From the NCBI RefSeq assembly GCF_027409185.1, contig NC_084469.1, positions 102,177,835 through 102,241,834 on the forward strand: a stretch of DNA of 64,000 bases, given 5' to 3'. The stretch is from Cynocephalus volans. Taxonomy: Eukaryota > Chordata > Mammalia > Dermoptera > Cynocephalidae. A model generated the notes under the pieces. It saw only the letters and a list, made by a program, of their open reading frames with translations. It had not been told where the DNA came from and searched no databases. The translations under genes were made by a program, and so were the position numbers. Position 1 is the first letter of the stretch; each line of letters starts with the position of its first letter. Shown one piece after another: positions 10,165 through 20,775 of this stretch.

Positions 10165-11095
10165 GAGTTCTCTTTCCCATCTTGCAAGATGGTGGGTGAA
10201 AAAGCTGAGAAGCCGGATGCTTAGAAGAAAAGTGAAGCCAACAAGGCTGACAGTGGTGGCAAGGTTAAAAAGGCTAACCTCAAGGCTAAAAAGCCCAAGA
10301 AGGAGAAGCCCCACGGCAGCCGAAACCCTGTCCTGGTTAGAGGAATTGGCAGATATTCCCCATCTGCTATGTATTCCAGAAAGGCCACGTACTAGAGGAA
10401 ATACTCCGTGAATACGTCCAGGACTGAAAAGAAGAAGGTTCCTGCTACTGTCACAAAACCAGTTGGTGGTGACAAGAATGGTGGTACCCGCGTGATTAAA
10501 CTTCACAAAATGCCTAGATACTATCCTACTGAAGATGTTCCTCGAAAGCTGCTGAGCCACGGCAAAAAAACCTCTCTCAGTCAGCAAGAGAAGACTGTGA
10601 GCTAGCATCACTCCAAGGACCATTGTGATCATCCTTACTGGGCGCCACAAAGGCAAGAGGGTGGTTTTTGTGAAGCAGCTGAGTGGTGGCTTGCTACTTG
10701 TGACTGGACCTTTGGTCCTCAATTGGACTCCTCCACGTAGAACACACCGGAAATTTGTCATCACCACTTCTACAAAAATTGGTATCAGCAATGTAAAAAT
10801 ACGAAAACATCTCACCAATGCATACTTTAAGCAGCATAGCTGCGGAAGGCTAGACACCAGGAGGTGAGATCTTTGACACAAAAAAGAGAAGTACAAGATT
10901 ACGGAGCAGCACAAGGCAGATCAGAAAGCTGTGGACTCGCAAATTTTACCAAGAATCAAAGCTGTTCCTCAGCTCCAAGGCTACTTGCAATCTGTGTTTG
11001 CCCTGAATAATGGAATTTACCCTCACAAATTGGTGTTCTAAATTTCTTACCAAGAACCAAATTAAATAGCTGATATGTTTAAAAAAAAAAATCGG
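10165..11095 (+). pseudogene. RPL6: RPL6 processed pseudogene
   Basis: An intronless copy of the ribosomal protein L6 mRNA. The ATG is at 10,189 and the terminal codons GIYPHKLVF plus TAA end at 11,041. Homology runs throughout ([42 protein letters not shown]) but stops and frameshifts break it: the first TAG is about a dozen codons in, and further breaks lie near 10,395, 10,600 and 10,860. An A-run at 11,080-11,091 and an 8-bp direct repeat agttaatc at 10,157-10,164 and 11,096-11,103 mark LINE-mediated insertion into the Tigger1 remnant. The 251-codon antisense frame here is incidental. Confidence 0.95.
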
Positions 11096-11320
11096 AGTTA
11101 ATCCTCTCAACTCCTGCTGCTGCTTTAATCCACAAAGTTTATGTAATATTCTAAATCCTTTGTTCTCATTTCAACAATGTTCATAGCATCTTCACCAGTA
11201 GATTTCATCTCAAGAAATCACTTTCTTTGTTCATCCATAAGAAGCAACTCCTCATCTGTCAATGTTTTATCATGAGATTGCGGCACTTCAGTGACATCTT
11301 CAGCAAGCTCTTGAAACACA

Positions 11321-11569
11321 CAAGCATACACACTGTGGCCATACAATGCCACAGCAGATCTGTATCACTACAGCTAGAAAAAGGGGTATGAGCCATCCAG
11401 CCCATCAGTAAAGGTATAACATTCTCATGTAACAGGTAAAGAAACTTAAGCCCTGAGAAACATGACTATTTGCCAATGGCAATATGACTTATGAATGAGA
11501 TTATACAGCACTTCTTCCCAAAGAACATACTAGGGTGCTGACTCACAAAAGAGCCTTCCAAAAAAACTG
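11321..11569. other. Unassigned stretch between Tigger1 and old L1
   Basis: No gene or recognisable repeat. It separates the end of the transposon text from the start of L1 ORF2 homology. Confidence 0.4.
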
Positions 11570-13709
11570 AAGAGGAGGGAATACTTCCAAACTCATTTTA
11601 CACGGCCAGTATTACCATGCTACCAAAGCCAGACAAGGATACTATGAAAAAGGAAAATTAGAGGCCAATATCCCTGATGAACACAGACATAAAAATCCTC
11701 CACAAAATACTAGCAAAATGAATTCAACAATGCATTAAAAAGCTCACTTACCATAATCAAGTGGGATTTGTCTATAGGATGCAAGGAAGTTTCGAAATAT
11801 GCAAATCAATCAAGGTCATACAACAAATTAACAGAATGAAGGATAAAAAGCATATGATCATCTCAACAGATGCAGAAAAAGCATTTGAAAAATTCAACTT
11901 TTTGGGCCAGCCCCGTGGCACACTCACGAGAGTGCAGCGCTTGGGAGCGCAGTGGCGCTCCCGCCGTGGGTTCGGATCCTATATAGGAATGGCCGGTGTG
12001 CTCACTGGCTGACCATGGCGCGGGCGACACCAAGCCAAGGGTTGCGATCCCCTTACTGGTCACAAAAAGACAAAAAAAAAAAAAAAGAAAAATTCAACTT
12101 TTCATGACAAAAATTCTCAGTAAGTATAGAAGAAATGCACCTCAACACAGTAAAGATCATATACAACAAGCCCACGTGTAACATCATATTCAACAGTGAA
12201 AAGTTGAGAGCTTTTCCTCTAAGATCAGGAACAACACAAGGATGTACATTCTATATAGTACTGGAAGTCTTAGCCAGAACAATTAGGCAAGACAAAGAAA
12301 GAAAAGGCACCCAAATCAACCTGGAAGAAATTAAATGGTCTCTGTTTGCAGAATACATAATCTTATGTATAGAAAGCCTAAAGACTCCACCAAAGAACAG
12401 TTAGAATTAATAAGTAAATTCCGTATATTTATGGGATACAAATTTAACAACAAACTTTCTGGAAAAGAAATCAAGAAAACAATCCCATTTACAATAACTA
12501 CATAAAATAAAATACTCAGAAAAAAAAATCGACTAAGGAGGTGAAGGAATTATACACTGAAAACTACTAAACACTTATGAAAGAAATTGAAGATAACACA
12601 AAAAAATGAAATGACATCCTGTGTTCATCAATTGAAAGATTGACAAAATGTCCGTACTACCCAATATAAACCACAGATTTAATGCCATCCCTTTCAAAAT
12701 TCCAGTGGCATTTCCCTCAGAAATGGAAAAAAGTCCTAAAATTCACAGGGGTCCACAAAAGACCCATAAGAGTCAAAGGAATCTTGAATAAAAAGAACAA
12801 GGTTGGAGATATAACAATACCTAATTTGAAAATCTACTACAAAGCTGTAGTAATTAAAACTGCATGGTACTGGCATAAAAACAGACACATAGCCCAATGG
12901 AACAGAAGAGAGAACCCAGAAATAAATCTACACACTTTAAGTCGACATATTTGCAAACCATACATCTGATAGGGAGTTAATATCCAAAATATTATTAGGA
13001 ATGCATCTCAATAGTAAGACAACAAACAACCCAATTTTAAAATGGACAAAGGACCTGAAAGGACATTTCTCAAAACAAGACATACAAATAGCCAACAGGC
13101 ATATGAAAAAATGCTCAACATCACTAATCCTCAAGGAAATGCAAATTAAAACCACAATGACATGTCACCTCACACACTATCAAAAAAAGGAAAGATAATA
13201 ATTGTTGGTGAGGATGTGGAGAAGAAGGAACCCTTGTACAATGCTGGTGGGAATGTGAGTTAGCACAACCATTATGGAAAATAGTATGGAGGTTCTCCAA
13301 AATACTGAAATAGAACTACCATATGATCCAACAATCCCACTACTGGGTACATATATAAAGGATATGAAATCAGAATGTGGAATATATATCTGCACTCTCT
13401 TGTTTACTGCATTATACACAATAGGCAATACACTGAAACAACTTAATGCCCATCAATGGATGAATGAATAAATAAAATGTAGTATACATACCCAACCGAA
13501 TACTCTTCAGTCTTAAAAAAGAAAATCTTGTCATTTGGGACAACATGTATGAACCTGGAGGACATTATCTGAAGTGAAATGAGACAGGCAGAAAGACAAA
13601 TAGTACATGATCTAACTCATATGCAGAGTGTAAAAAAGTCAAACTCATAAAAACAGTATAATGGTGGTATTACAGGCTTGGAGGAGAGGGGATTGGGAAG
13701 ATGTTGGTC
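11570..13709 (+). mobile_element. Old L1 ORF2 and 3' part, broken
   Basis: Decayed L1 reverse-transcriptase region: 'accatgctaccaaagccaga', 'atctcaacagatgcagaaaa' and later the Cys-rich C-terminal part. Many stops; an internal deletion is apparent near 12,950. It is interrupted by a SINE dimer and by the young L1 at 13,727; its 3' end continues at 20,532. At the site where both young L1s carry TAG, this older element still reads TAC (11,599-11,601). Confidence 0.88.
11903..12086 (+). repeat. tRNA-derived SINE dimer with TSD
   Basis: The first unit starts 'ggccagccccgtggcacac' and the second starts at 'ggccggtgtgctcactggc', each with a B-box-like motif, then an A-rich tail. A 16-bp direct repeat gaaaaattcaactttt lies at 11,887-11,902 and 12,087-12,102. 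Confidence 0.9.
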
Positions 13710-13726
13710 AAAGGACACAAAATTTC

Positions 13727-15264
13727 GGGAGAGTTTCAAGATGGTGGCGGCTGCGGCGGCTGGCGCAGAGTAGCTGAGGTGGAAAAGGTGGCCACTGGGC
13801 CTCAGGCAGCCGGGAAGCTTGTGGACCTTCCTCTGGCCATCTCTTAAGGGAGGACTGCTGCTGCTGGCCGGTCGTGGGGGCTCAACGCCACTTTGCCCCC
13901 GGCAGGAGAGGCTGCCTCATTTACAGGCAACAGTTTTGAAGTGTGGAGCAGGAAAAGAACTGATTCTTAGCTGCAAAAGCGAGTCTTGAAACAGGGAACA
14001 CGGCGCCAGGGCTGCTGTGGATGCAGCCAGGATCCCGGAGGCTGGGGCCGCACTGAAGGCGGCCAGCTGCCCTATTCAGGATTCGAGGTTTCAGGCCGGC
14101 ATTAAAGAAGATTCCTGGGAGCGCCCGAGCGGCGCCGCGACTGAACAGCCCGAGGCGGCAGCGCCGAGAACACGAAAGGCAACAAACCGGAGACAGAGTG
14201 AGCGCCCGACCTGGCACAGCACTGTGAGTGATCCCTGGCACAGCTCTGTTCGGGGGGTGGATGCCCACGCGGCTCCCGCCTGCACCACCAGGCCACTCAC
14301 TGCCCCGGTGCTGCCTCCATTTTCCCAGGTGCGGGCAGCTCCGCCCTGCTCGGCCATCACTGAGCCCATTTGCTTGGCCTGGCGCGGGGCTTTCCGGACC
14401 CTGCGGGCCGGCCTCCTCTCCCACTCCCTCCGCGGTTCTCTGGCGGGGCTGGGGGTGTGGGGCGTCCTGACCAGTGTTGGGAGGGCTAGGAAGTACGGGC
14501 GGGCCGACTGTCACTCTACCACACCCTGGACTCCGGCCCCGGTAAACTTCCTGTTACTGGGAGGCAGATACCATCTCTGCGACCACCAGTTTGGAAAAAA
14601 GCCTAACGAATTTCTGGTTGGGAATAGTGTGGTAGGAGAGTTCCCAGGTCCGCTTGAACCTGCCGGAGAGCAGGCTGCAGGCGGGCACTAGACTCGGTTT
14701 ATACTGGGGGGATACAAAGGTGAACAAGACTCGAGAAAGATCTACACAGTGCTACAAAGGCACCCAGAGAGACCGGTCGTCTGTGCCTAGCAGAAACCTG
14801 GTAGACTTCCTGGGCGAGGCAGTGCTGAGCAGGGTCTTGAAGGCCCAGCTGATAGACGAGGGGTGCAGAAGACACATCCCAGCCCAGCACAGTGTGCACA
14901 GAGGGGGGAAACGTGCGGCCAGGGAGGCGGAGACTCGACAGAAACCACACACCCGGTGGGGTCGCCACTGCACCATCTAACAGCCTGGGCCAGAGCACAT
15001 GGAACGGGGAGAAGTCCTGTACAGGAAGTGAAAGCTCAACAGAGATCACACACCCTGTGGTATGTGATCCACCAGCCCAGCAGAGTCCAAGCTGACCAGA
15101 AAGGTGGATCCCCAGAGAAGCCCAAGACCCGAGGCAACCACACACACAAGACACTAGAGGCCAACTGAGCAGTCACGGCAGGAGCCATACCAAATTGGCA
15201 ACCACAGCAACATCCTAGTTAGTCATTAGTCTCAAACCGGTGGACTGTGAAACCCCCTGCCACA
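13727..15264 (+). promoter_or_regulatory. L1 copy P 5' UTR / internal promoter
   Basis: The element starts within 'gagtttcaagatggtggcgg'. The ATGGNGGC core close to the 5' end is the kind of YY1 site used to position L1 transcription in primates. The region is CpG-rich. A sense frame at 14,017-14,691 (224 codons) is open, as is much of the matching frame in copy M; function unknown. Confidence 0.7.
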
Positions 15265-16245
15265 ATGAATAAACACCAAAAAAAAGACACCAGAAATACA
15301 AAAAATCAAGAAAGTACACCACCAAAAGTTAATAAATCTCATACTCTAGATCCTATAGAACAAGAAGCCCTTGAAATAACTGACAAGGAATTTCGAGTGA
15401 TAATTCTAAGGAAACTGAATGAGATACAAGAAAACTCAGCTAGACATCATGATGAAATGAGGAAAAGTATACAGGATCTGAAAGAGGAAATATACAAGGA
15501 AATCAATGTCCTGAAAAAAAATGTAGCAGAACTTGCTGAACTGAAGAAGTTATTCAGCGAAATAAAAAACACAATGGAGAGTTTAACCAGCAGGCTTGTC
15601 GAAGTTGAAGAGAGAACCTCTGAACTTGAAGATGGGCTGTTTGAAATAACACAAGCAGAAAAAAAGAAAGAAAAAAGAATCAAGGACATGGAAGAAAATC
15701 TGAGAGAGATATCAGACAACCTCAAGCGCTCAAATATCCGAGTCATGGGTATTCCAGAAGGGGAGGAAAATGGAGATTCCACTGAAAACATATTCAACAA
15801 AATAGTGGCAGAAAACTTCCCAGGTATAGGAAAAATCACAGATCTTCAGATCCAGGAAGCTCAACGATCTCCAAACGTATTCAACCCAAAAAGGCCTTCT
15901 CCAAGACATGTCATAGTCAAATTGGCAAAACTCAGAGACAAAGAGAGAATCTTAAAAGCTGCAAGAGAGAAGCGTCAAATCACCTATAAGGGAGCCCCAA
16001 TCAAGTTAACATCAGACTTTTCATCACAAACCCTAAAAGCTAGAAAGGAATGGGATGATATTTTCAAAATACTAAAAGACAAAGATTGCCAGCCAAGAAT
16101 ACTCTACCCTGCAAGGCTATCCTTCCGAAATGAGGGGCAAATAGTATATTTCTCAGACAAACAAAAACTGCGGGAGTTCACTACCACAAGACCACACTTA
16201 CAAGAAATCCTCAAGGGAGTACTGGGTTTGGTTCCTGAAAAATAA
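15265..16245 (+). CDS. L1 ORF1 protein, intact (copy P)
   Basis: 326 codons from the ATG at 15,265, near the usual mammalian ORF1p length. The N-terminal half is a heptad-rich coiled coil (residues ~45-150, K/E/L-rich). It is followed by an RRM-like and a C-terminal domain region: SNIRVMGIPEGEENGD is the classic start of the RRM, and RPSPRHVIVKL is conserved. ORF1p normally trimerises, binds L1 RNA and acts as a nucleic-acid chaperone in the cytoplasmic RNP. No stop or frameshift is seen. An upstream GTG at 15,247 extends the frame but is not needed. Confidence 0.9.
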   Translation: MNKHQKKDTRNTKNQESTPPKVNKSHTLDPIEQEALEITDKEFRVIILRKLNEIQENSARHHDEMRKSIQDLKEEIYKEINVLKKNVAELAELKKLFSEIKNTMESLTSRLVEVEERTSELEDGLFEITQAEKKKEKRIKDMEENLREISDNLKRSNIRVMGIPEGEENGDSTENIFNKIVAENFPGIGKITDLQIQEAQRSPNVFNPKRPSPRHVIVKLAKLRDKERILKAAREKRQITYKGAPIKLTSDFSSQTLKARKEWDDIFKILKDKDCQPRILYPARLSFRNEGQIVYFSDKQKLREFTTTRPHLQEILKGVLGLVPEK

Positions 16246-16432
16246 CTACCACTGCCATAAAAACCTAAGAAAAATCTAAACCCGCTAGTACAATAAAAAT
16301 GGCATTCATGAAGAGAAAACAAGCTAACAAAAACACTATCTACAACCTAAGGAACCAACAAACAAAGAAACCAAACAGTAAATCAGAAAGCAAGGAACAA
16401 AAGACACGTAAGACAACCAAACAACCAATAAA

Positions 16433-19400
16433 ATGCTAGGAATAAATCAACACCTTTCAATAACAACTCTTAATGTTAAAGGCTTAAATTCCCCAATTAA
16501 AAGACACAGACTGGCTGACTGGATCAAAAAGCAGGACCCAACTATATGCTGCCTACAAGAGACCCACCTCACCCATAAAGATTCACACAGACTAAGAGTG
16601 AAAGGATGGAAAAAGATTTACCATGCAAACAGAAAAGAAAAACGAGCTGGAGTAGCTATTCTTATATCTGACAAAATAGACTTTAAACTAAAAACCATAA
16701 AAAGAGACAATGAGGGACACTACTTAATGATAAAAGGACTGATCCATCAAGAAGAAATAACAATCATAAATATGTACGCACCCAATGTTGGAGCAGCCAG
16801 ATTTATAAAACAAACTCTATTAGACCTAAAGAAGGAAATAGACACTAATACAATAATAGCAGGGGACCTGAACACTCCACTGTCAATATTAGACAGATCA
16901 TCTAGGCAAAGAATCAGTAGAGAAACACAAGATCTAAACAAGACTCTAGACCAATTGGAATTGGCAGATATCTACAGAACATTCCACTCAACAACCTCAG
17001 AATATTCATTCTTCTCATCAGCACATGGATCATTCTCCAGGATAGATCACATATTAGGTCACAAATCAAGTCTCAATAAATTCAAAAAAATTGGAATTAT
17101 CCCATGTATCTTCTCAGACCACAATGGATTAAAACTAGAAATTAATAACAAACAAAACTCTGGAAACTATACAAACACATGGAAATTAAACAGCATTCTA
17201 CTTAATGACATATGGGTCCAAGAAGAAATCAAGCAGGAAATCAAAAAGTTTATTGAAACTAATGAAAACAATGATACATCATACCAAAACCTGTGGGATA
17301 CTGCAAAAGCAGTATTGAGGGGAAAATTTATTGCATTAAATGCTCACTTCAGAAGAATGGAAAGATGGCAAGTGAACAACCTAACACTTCACCTTAAAGA
17401 ACTAGAAAAAGAAGAACAATCCAATCCTAAAGTTAGCAGACGGAAAGAAATCATTAAGATCAGAGCAGAACTGAATGAAATTGAAAACCAAAAAACAATT
17501 CAAAAGATCAACGAATCAAAAAGTTGGTTTTTTGAAAAGATAAATAAAATTGACAAACCATTAGCATGGCTAACAAAAAAAAGAAGAGAGAAGACTCAAA
17601 TAACAAAAATTAGAAATGAAAAAGGCGATATTACAACTGATTCATCTGAAATACAAGGAATCATTCGAGACTACTATAAACAACTATACGCCAACAAATT
17701 TGAAAATCTGGAGGAAATGGATAAATTTCTGGACACACACAAGCTCCCAAAACTGAACCGTGAAGACGTAGAAAATTTGAACAGACCAATAACAATAAAG
17801 GAGATTGAAGCTGTTATCAGAAGGCTCCCAACAAAGAAAAGCCCAGGACCAGATGGATTCACAGCAGAATTTTACCAAACATTCAAACAGGAATTGACAC
17901 CGATTCTTTACAAACTATTCCAAAAGATTGAAACGGACGCAAATCTCCCAAACTCATTCTAGGAAGCAAACATCATCCTGATACCAAAACCAGGTAAAGA
18001 TATAACCAAAAAAGAAAACTACAGGCCGATATCCTTGATGAATATAGATGCAAAAATCCTCACTAAAATACTAGCAAACAGAATACAGCAACACATACGA
18101 AAAATTATTCATCACGATCAAGTGGGATTCATCCCAGGGATGCAAGGTTGGTTCAACATACGCAAATCAATAAATGTGATACACCATATTAATAAACTCA
18201 AACACAAGGACCATATGATCATCTCTATAGATGCTGAAAAAGCATTTGATAAAGTTCAGCACTCATTCATGACAAAGACCCTCTATAAGTTAGGTATAGA
18301 GGGAAAGTATCTCAACATAATTAAAGCCATATATGACAAACCCACTGCCAATATCATCCTGAATGGGGAAAAGCTGAAAGCTTTTCCTTTAAGAACAGGC
18401 ACTAGACAAGGATGCCCACTCTCACCACTTCTATTCAACATAGTGTTGGAAGTACTAGCCAGAGCAATCAGAGAAGAGAAGGAAATAAAGGGCATCCAGA
18501 TTGGAAAAGATGAAGTCAAACTGTCCCTGTTTGCAGATGACATGATCCTATATATCGAACAGCCTAAAACCTCTACAAAAAAACTGTTGGAATTGATAAA
18601 TGATTTCAGCACAGTAGCAGGATACAAAATCAACACACAAAAATCAGTAGCATTTCTTTTCTCCAATAGTGAACATGCAGAAGGAGAAATCAAGAAAGCC
18701 TGCCCATTTACAATAGCCACCAAAAAAATAAAATACTTAGGAATTGAGTTAACCAAGGAGGTGAAAAATCTCTATAATGAGAACTACAAACCACTGCTGA
18801 GAGAAATTAGAGAGGATACAAGAAGATGGAAAGATATTCCATGCTCTTGGATTGGAAGAATCAACATAGTGAAAATGTCCATACTACCCAAAGTGATATA
18901 CAAATTCAATGCAATCCCCATCAAAATTCCAAAGACATTTTTCTCAGAAATGGAAAAAACTATTCAGACATTTATATGGAACAATAAAAGACCACGAATA
19001 GCCAAAGCAATGCTCAGCAAAAAAAATAAAGCTGGAGGCATAACACTACCTGACTTTAAGCTATACTACAAAGCTATAATAACCAAAACAGTATGGTACT
19101 GGCATAAAAACAGACACACTGACCAATGGAATAGAATAGAGAATCCAGAAATCAACCCACACACTTACTGCCATCTGATCTTTGACAAAGGCACCAAGCC
19201 TATTCAGTGGCGAAGGGACTGCCTCTTCAGCAAGTGGTGCTGGGATAACTGGATATCGATATGCAGGAGAATGAAACTAGATCCATACCTCTCACCGTAT
19301 ACTAAAATCAACTCAAAATGGATTAAGGATTTAAATATACACCCTGAGACAATAAAACTTCTTAAAGAAAACATAGGAGAAACACTTCAGGAAATAGGAC

Positions 19401-20260
19401 TGGGCACAGACTTCATGAATACGACCCCAAAAGCACGGGCAACCAAAGGAAAAATAAACAAATGGGATTATATCAAACTAAAAAGCTTCTGCACAGCAAA
19501 AGAAACAATTAAAAGAGTTAAAAGACAACCAACAGAGTGGGAGAAAATATTTGCAAAATATACATCTGACAAAGGATTAATATCCAGAATATATAAGGAA
19601 CTCAAACAACTTTACAAGAAGAAAACAAGCAACCCAATTAAAAAATGGGCAAAAGAGCTAAGTAGGCATTTCTCTAAGGAAGATATCCAAATGGCCAACA
19701 GACATATGAAAAAATGCTCAACATCACTCAGCATCCGGGAAATGCAAATCAAAACCACATTGAGATACCATCTAACCCCAGTTAGGATGGCTAAAATCCA
19801 AAAGACTCTGAACGATAAATGCTGGCGAGGCTGCGGAGAAAAAGGAACTCTCATACATTGTTGGTGGGACTGCAAAATGGTGCAGCCTCTATGGAAAATG
19901 GTATGGAGGTTCCTTAAACAATTGCAAATAGATCTACCATACGATCCAGCCATCCCACTGTTGGGAATATACCCAGAGGAATGGAAATCATCAAGTCGAA
20001 GGTATACCTGTTCCCCAATGTTCATCGCAGCACTCTTTACAATAGCCAAGAGTTGGAACCAGCCCAAATGCCCATCATCAGATGAGTGGATACGGAAAAT
20101 GTGGTACATCTACACAATGGAATACTACTCAGCTATAAAAACGAATGAAATACTGCCATTTGCAACAACATGGATGGACCTTGAGAGAATTATATTAAGT
20201 GAAACAAGTCAGGCACAGAAAGAGAAATACCACATGTTCTCACTTATTGGAGGGAGCTAA
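16433..20260 (+). pseudogene. L1 ORF2 (EN-RT-Cys) with one internal TAG
   Basis: The frame runs 1,275 codons, the size of human ORF2, with a single in-frame TAG at codon 510 (17,960-17,962). The endonuclease domain (residues ~1-240) keeps its catalytic-type residues in [20 protein letters not shown] and SDHNGLKLE. The reverse transcriptase keeps FADD (18,530-18,541) and [15 protein letters not shown]. The C-terminus keeps the Cys/His motif [21 protein letters not shown]2p nicks DNA and primes reverse transcription at the nick. The stop lies between endonuclease and RT, so the normal product would be an endonuclease-only fragment unless read through. Copy M has the same TAG. Confidence 0.9.
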
Positions 20261-20514
20261 AAATTAATATATAAATTCACACACACACATACACACACAC
20301 ACACACACAAACGGGGGGGGGGAAGAAGATATAACAACCACAATTATTTGAAGTTGATACAACAAGCAAACAGAAAGGACATTGTTGGGGGGGGGGGGGA
20401 GAAGGGAGGGAGGTTTTGGTGATGGGGAGCAATAATCAGCTACAATGTATATCGACAAAATAAAATTAAAAATAAATAAATAAAAAATAAAAAAAAAAAA
20501 AAACGAAAAAAAAA
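20261..20514 (+). repeat. L1 copy P 3' UTR: (CA)n, G-runs and A-rich tail
   Basis: After the ORF2 stop come a CA microsatellite (about 20,277-20,309), a run of 10 G (20,313-20,322), a run of 13 G (20,387-20,399), G-rich 'ggagaagggagggaggtttt', then an A-rich tail. A polypurine tract is a recurrent L1 3' UTR feature. Confidence 0.85.
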
Positions 20515-20531
20515 AAAGGACACAAAATTTC

Positions 20532-20775
20532 AGTTAGACATGGGGAATAAGTTCAAGAGATCTACTGTAAATCATGATTAATAGCAACATATTGTATATT
20601 TAAAAATTACTAAGAGTAGATTTTAAATATTCTCAACAACAAAAAGATGAGTGAGTTAACACTTGATTTAGTCATTCCCCAATATATGGATATCAAAATA
20701 TCATGCTGTGTGCCATAAATACACACAATTTTTTCTTGTCAATTAACACAAAATGAATTAAAAAAAAAAAAAAAA
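20532..20775 (+). repeat. 3' end of the split old L1
   Basis: Continues the old L1 3' UTR after the target duplication ('agttagacatggggaataag') and ends in an A-run at about 20,760-20,775. Joined to 13,709 it forms a normal L1 terminus. Confidence 0.8.

Larger units (their letters stand above)
9494..11320 (+). mobile_element. Tigger1-like DNA transposon remnant (host of two insertions)
   Basis: From 'tatgccttagagatactgtg' onward the sequence follows the Tigger1 (pogo/TcMar) terminus and flank as I recall it, resuming after each inserted element at about 9,869 and 11,104. No transposase frame survives. It is interrupted by a MITE at 9,645-9,866 and an RPL6 retrocopy at 10,165-11,095. Confidence 0.75.
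13727..20514 (+). mobile_element. Young full-length L1 (copy P)
   Basis: A complete L1: GC-rich 5' UTR, ORF1, ~190-bp inter-ORF, ORF2, 3' UTR with (CA)n and two G-runs, and an A-rich tail. A perfect 17-bp target-site duplication aaaggacacaaaatttc flanks it at 13,710-13,726 and 20,515-20,531, lying within an older L1's 3' end. Near-intact frames and the perfect duplication indicate a recent insertion. Its only visible ORF2 lesion is one TAG. Confidence 0.95.

Noticed and set aside
10159-10914. 251-codon minus-strand ORF
   Set aside because: It is antisense to the RPL6 retrocopy; ribosomal-protein codon composition opens the opposite strand by chance.
13921-14514. 197-codon minus-strand ORF
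   Set aside because: Antisense in the CpG-rich L1 5' UTR, with no recognisable domain. GC-rich sequence has few stops.
18283-18756. 157-codon minus-strand ORF, repeated at 31,130-31,603
   Set aside because: Antisense shadow of the L1 reverse transcriptase in both copies.
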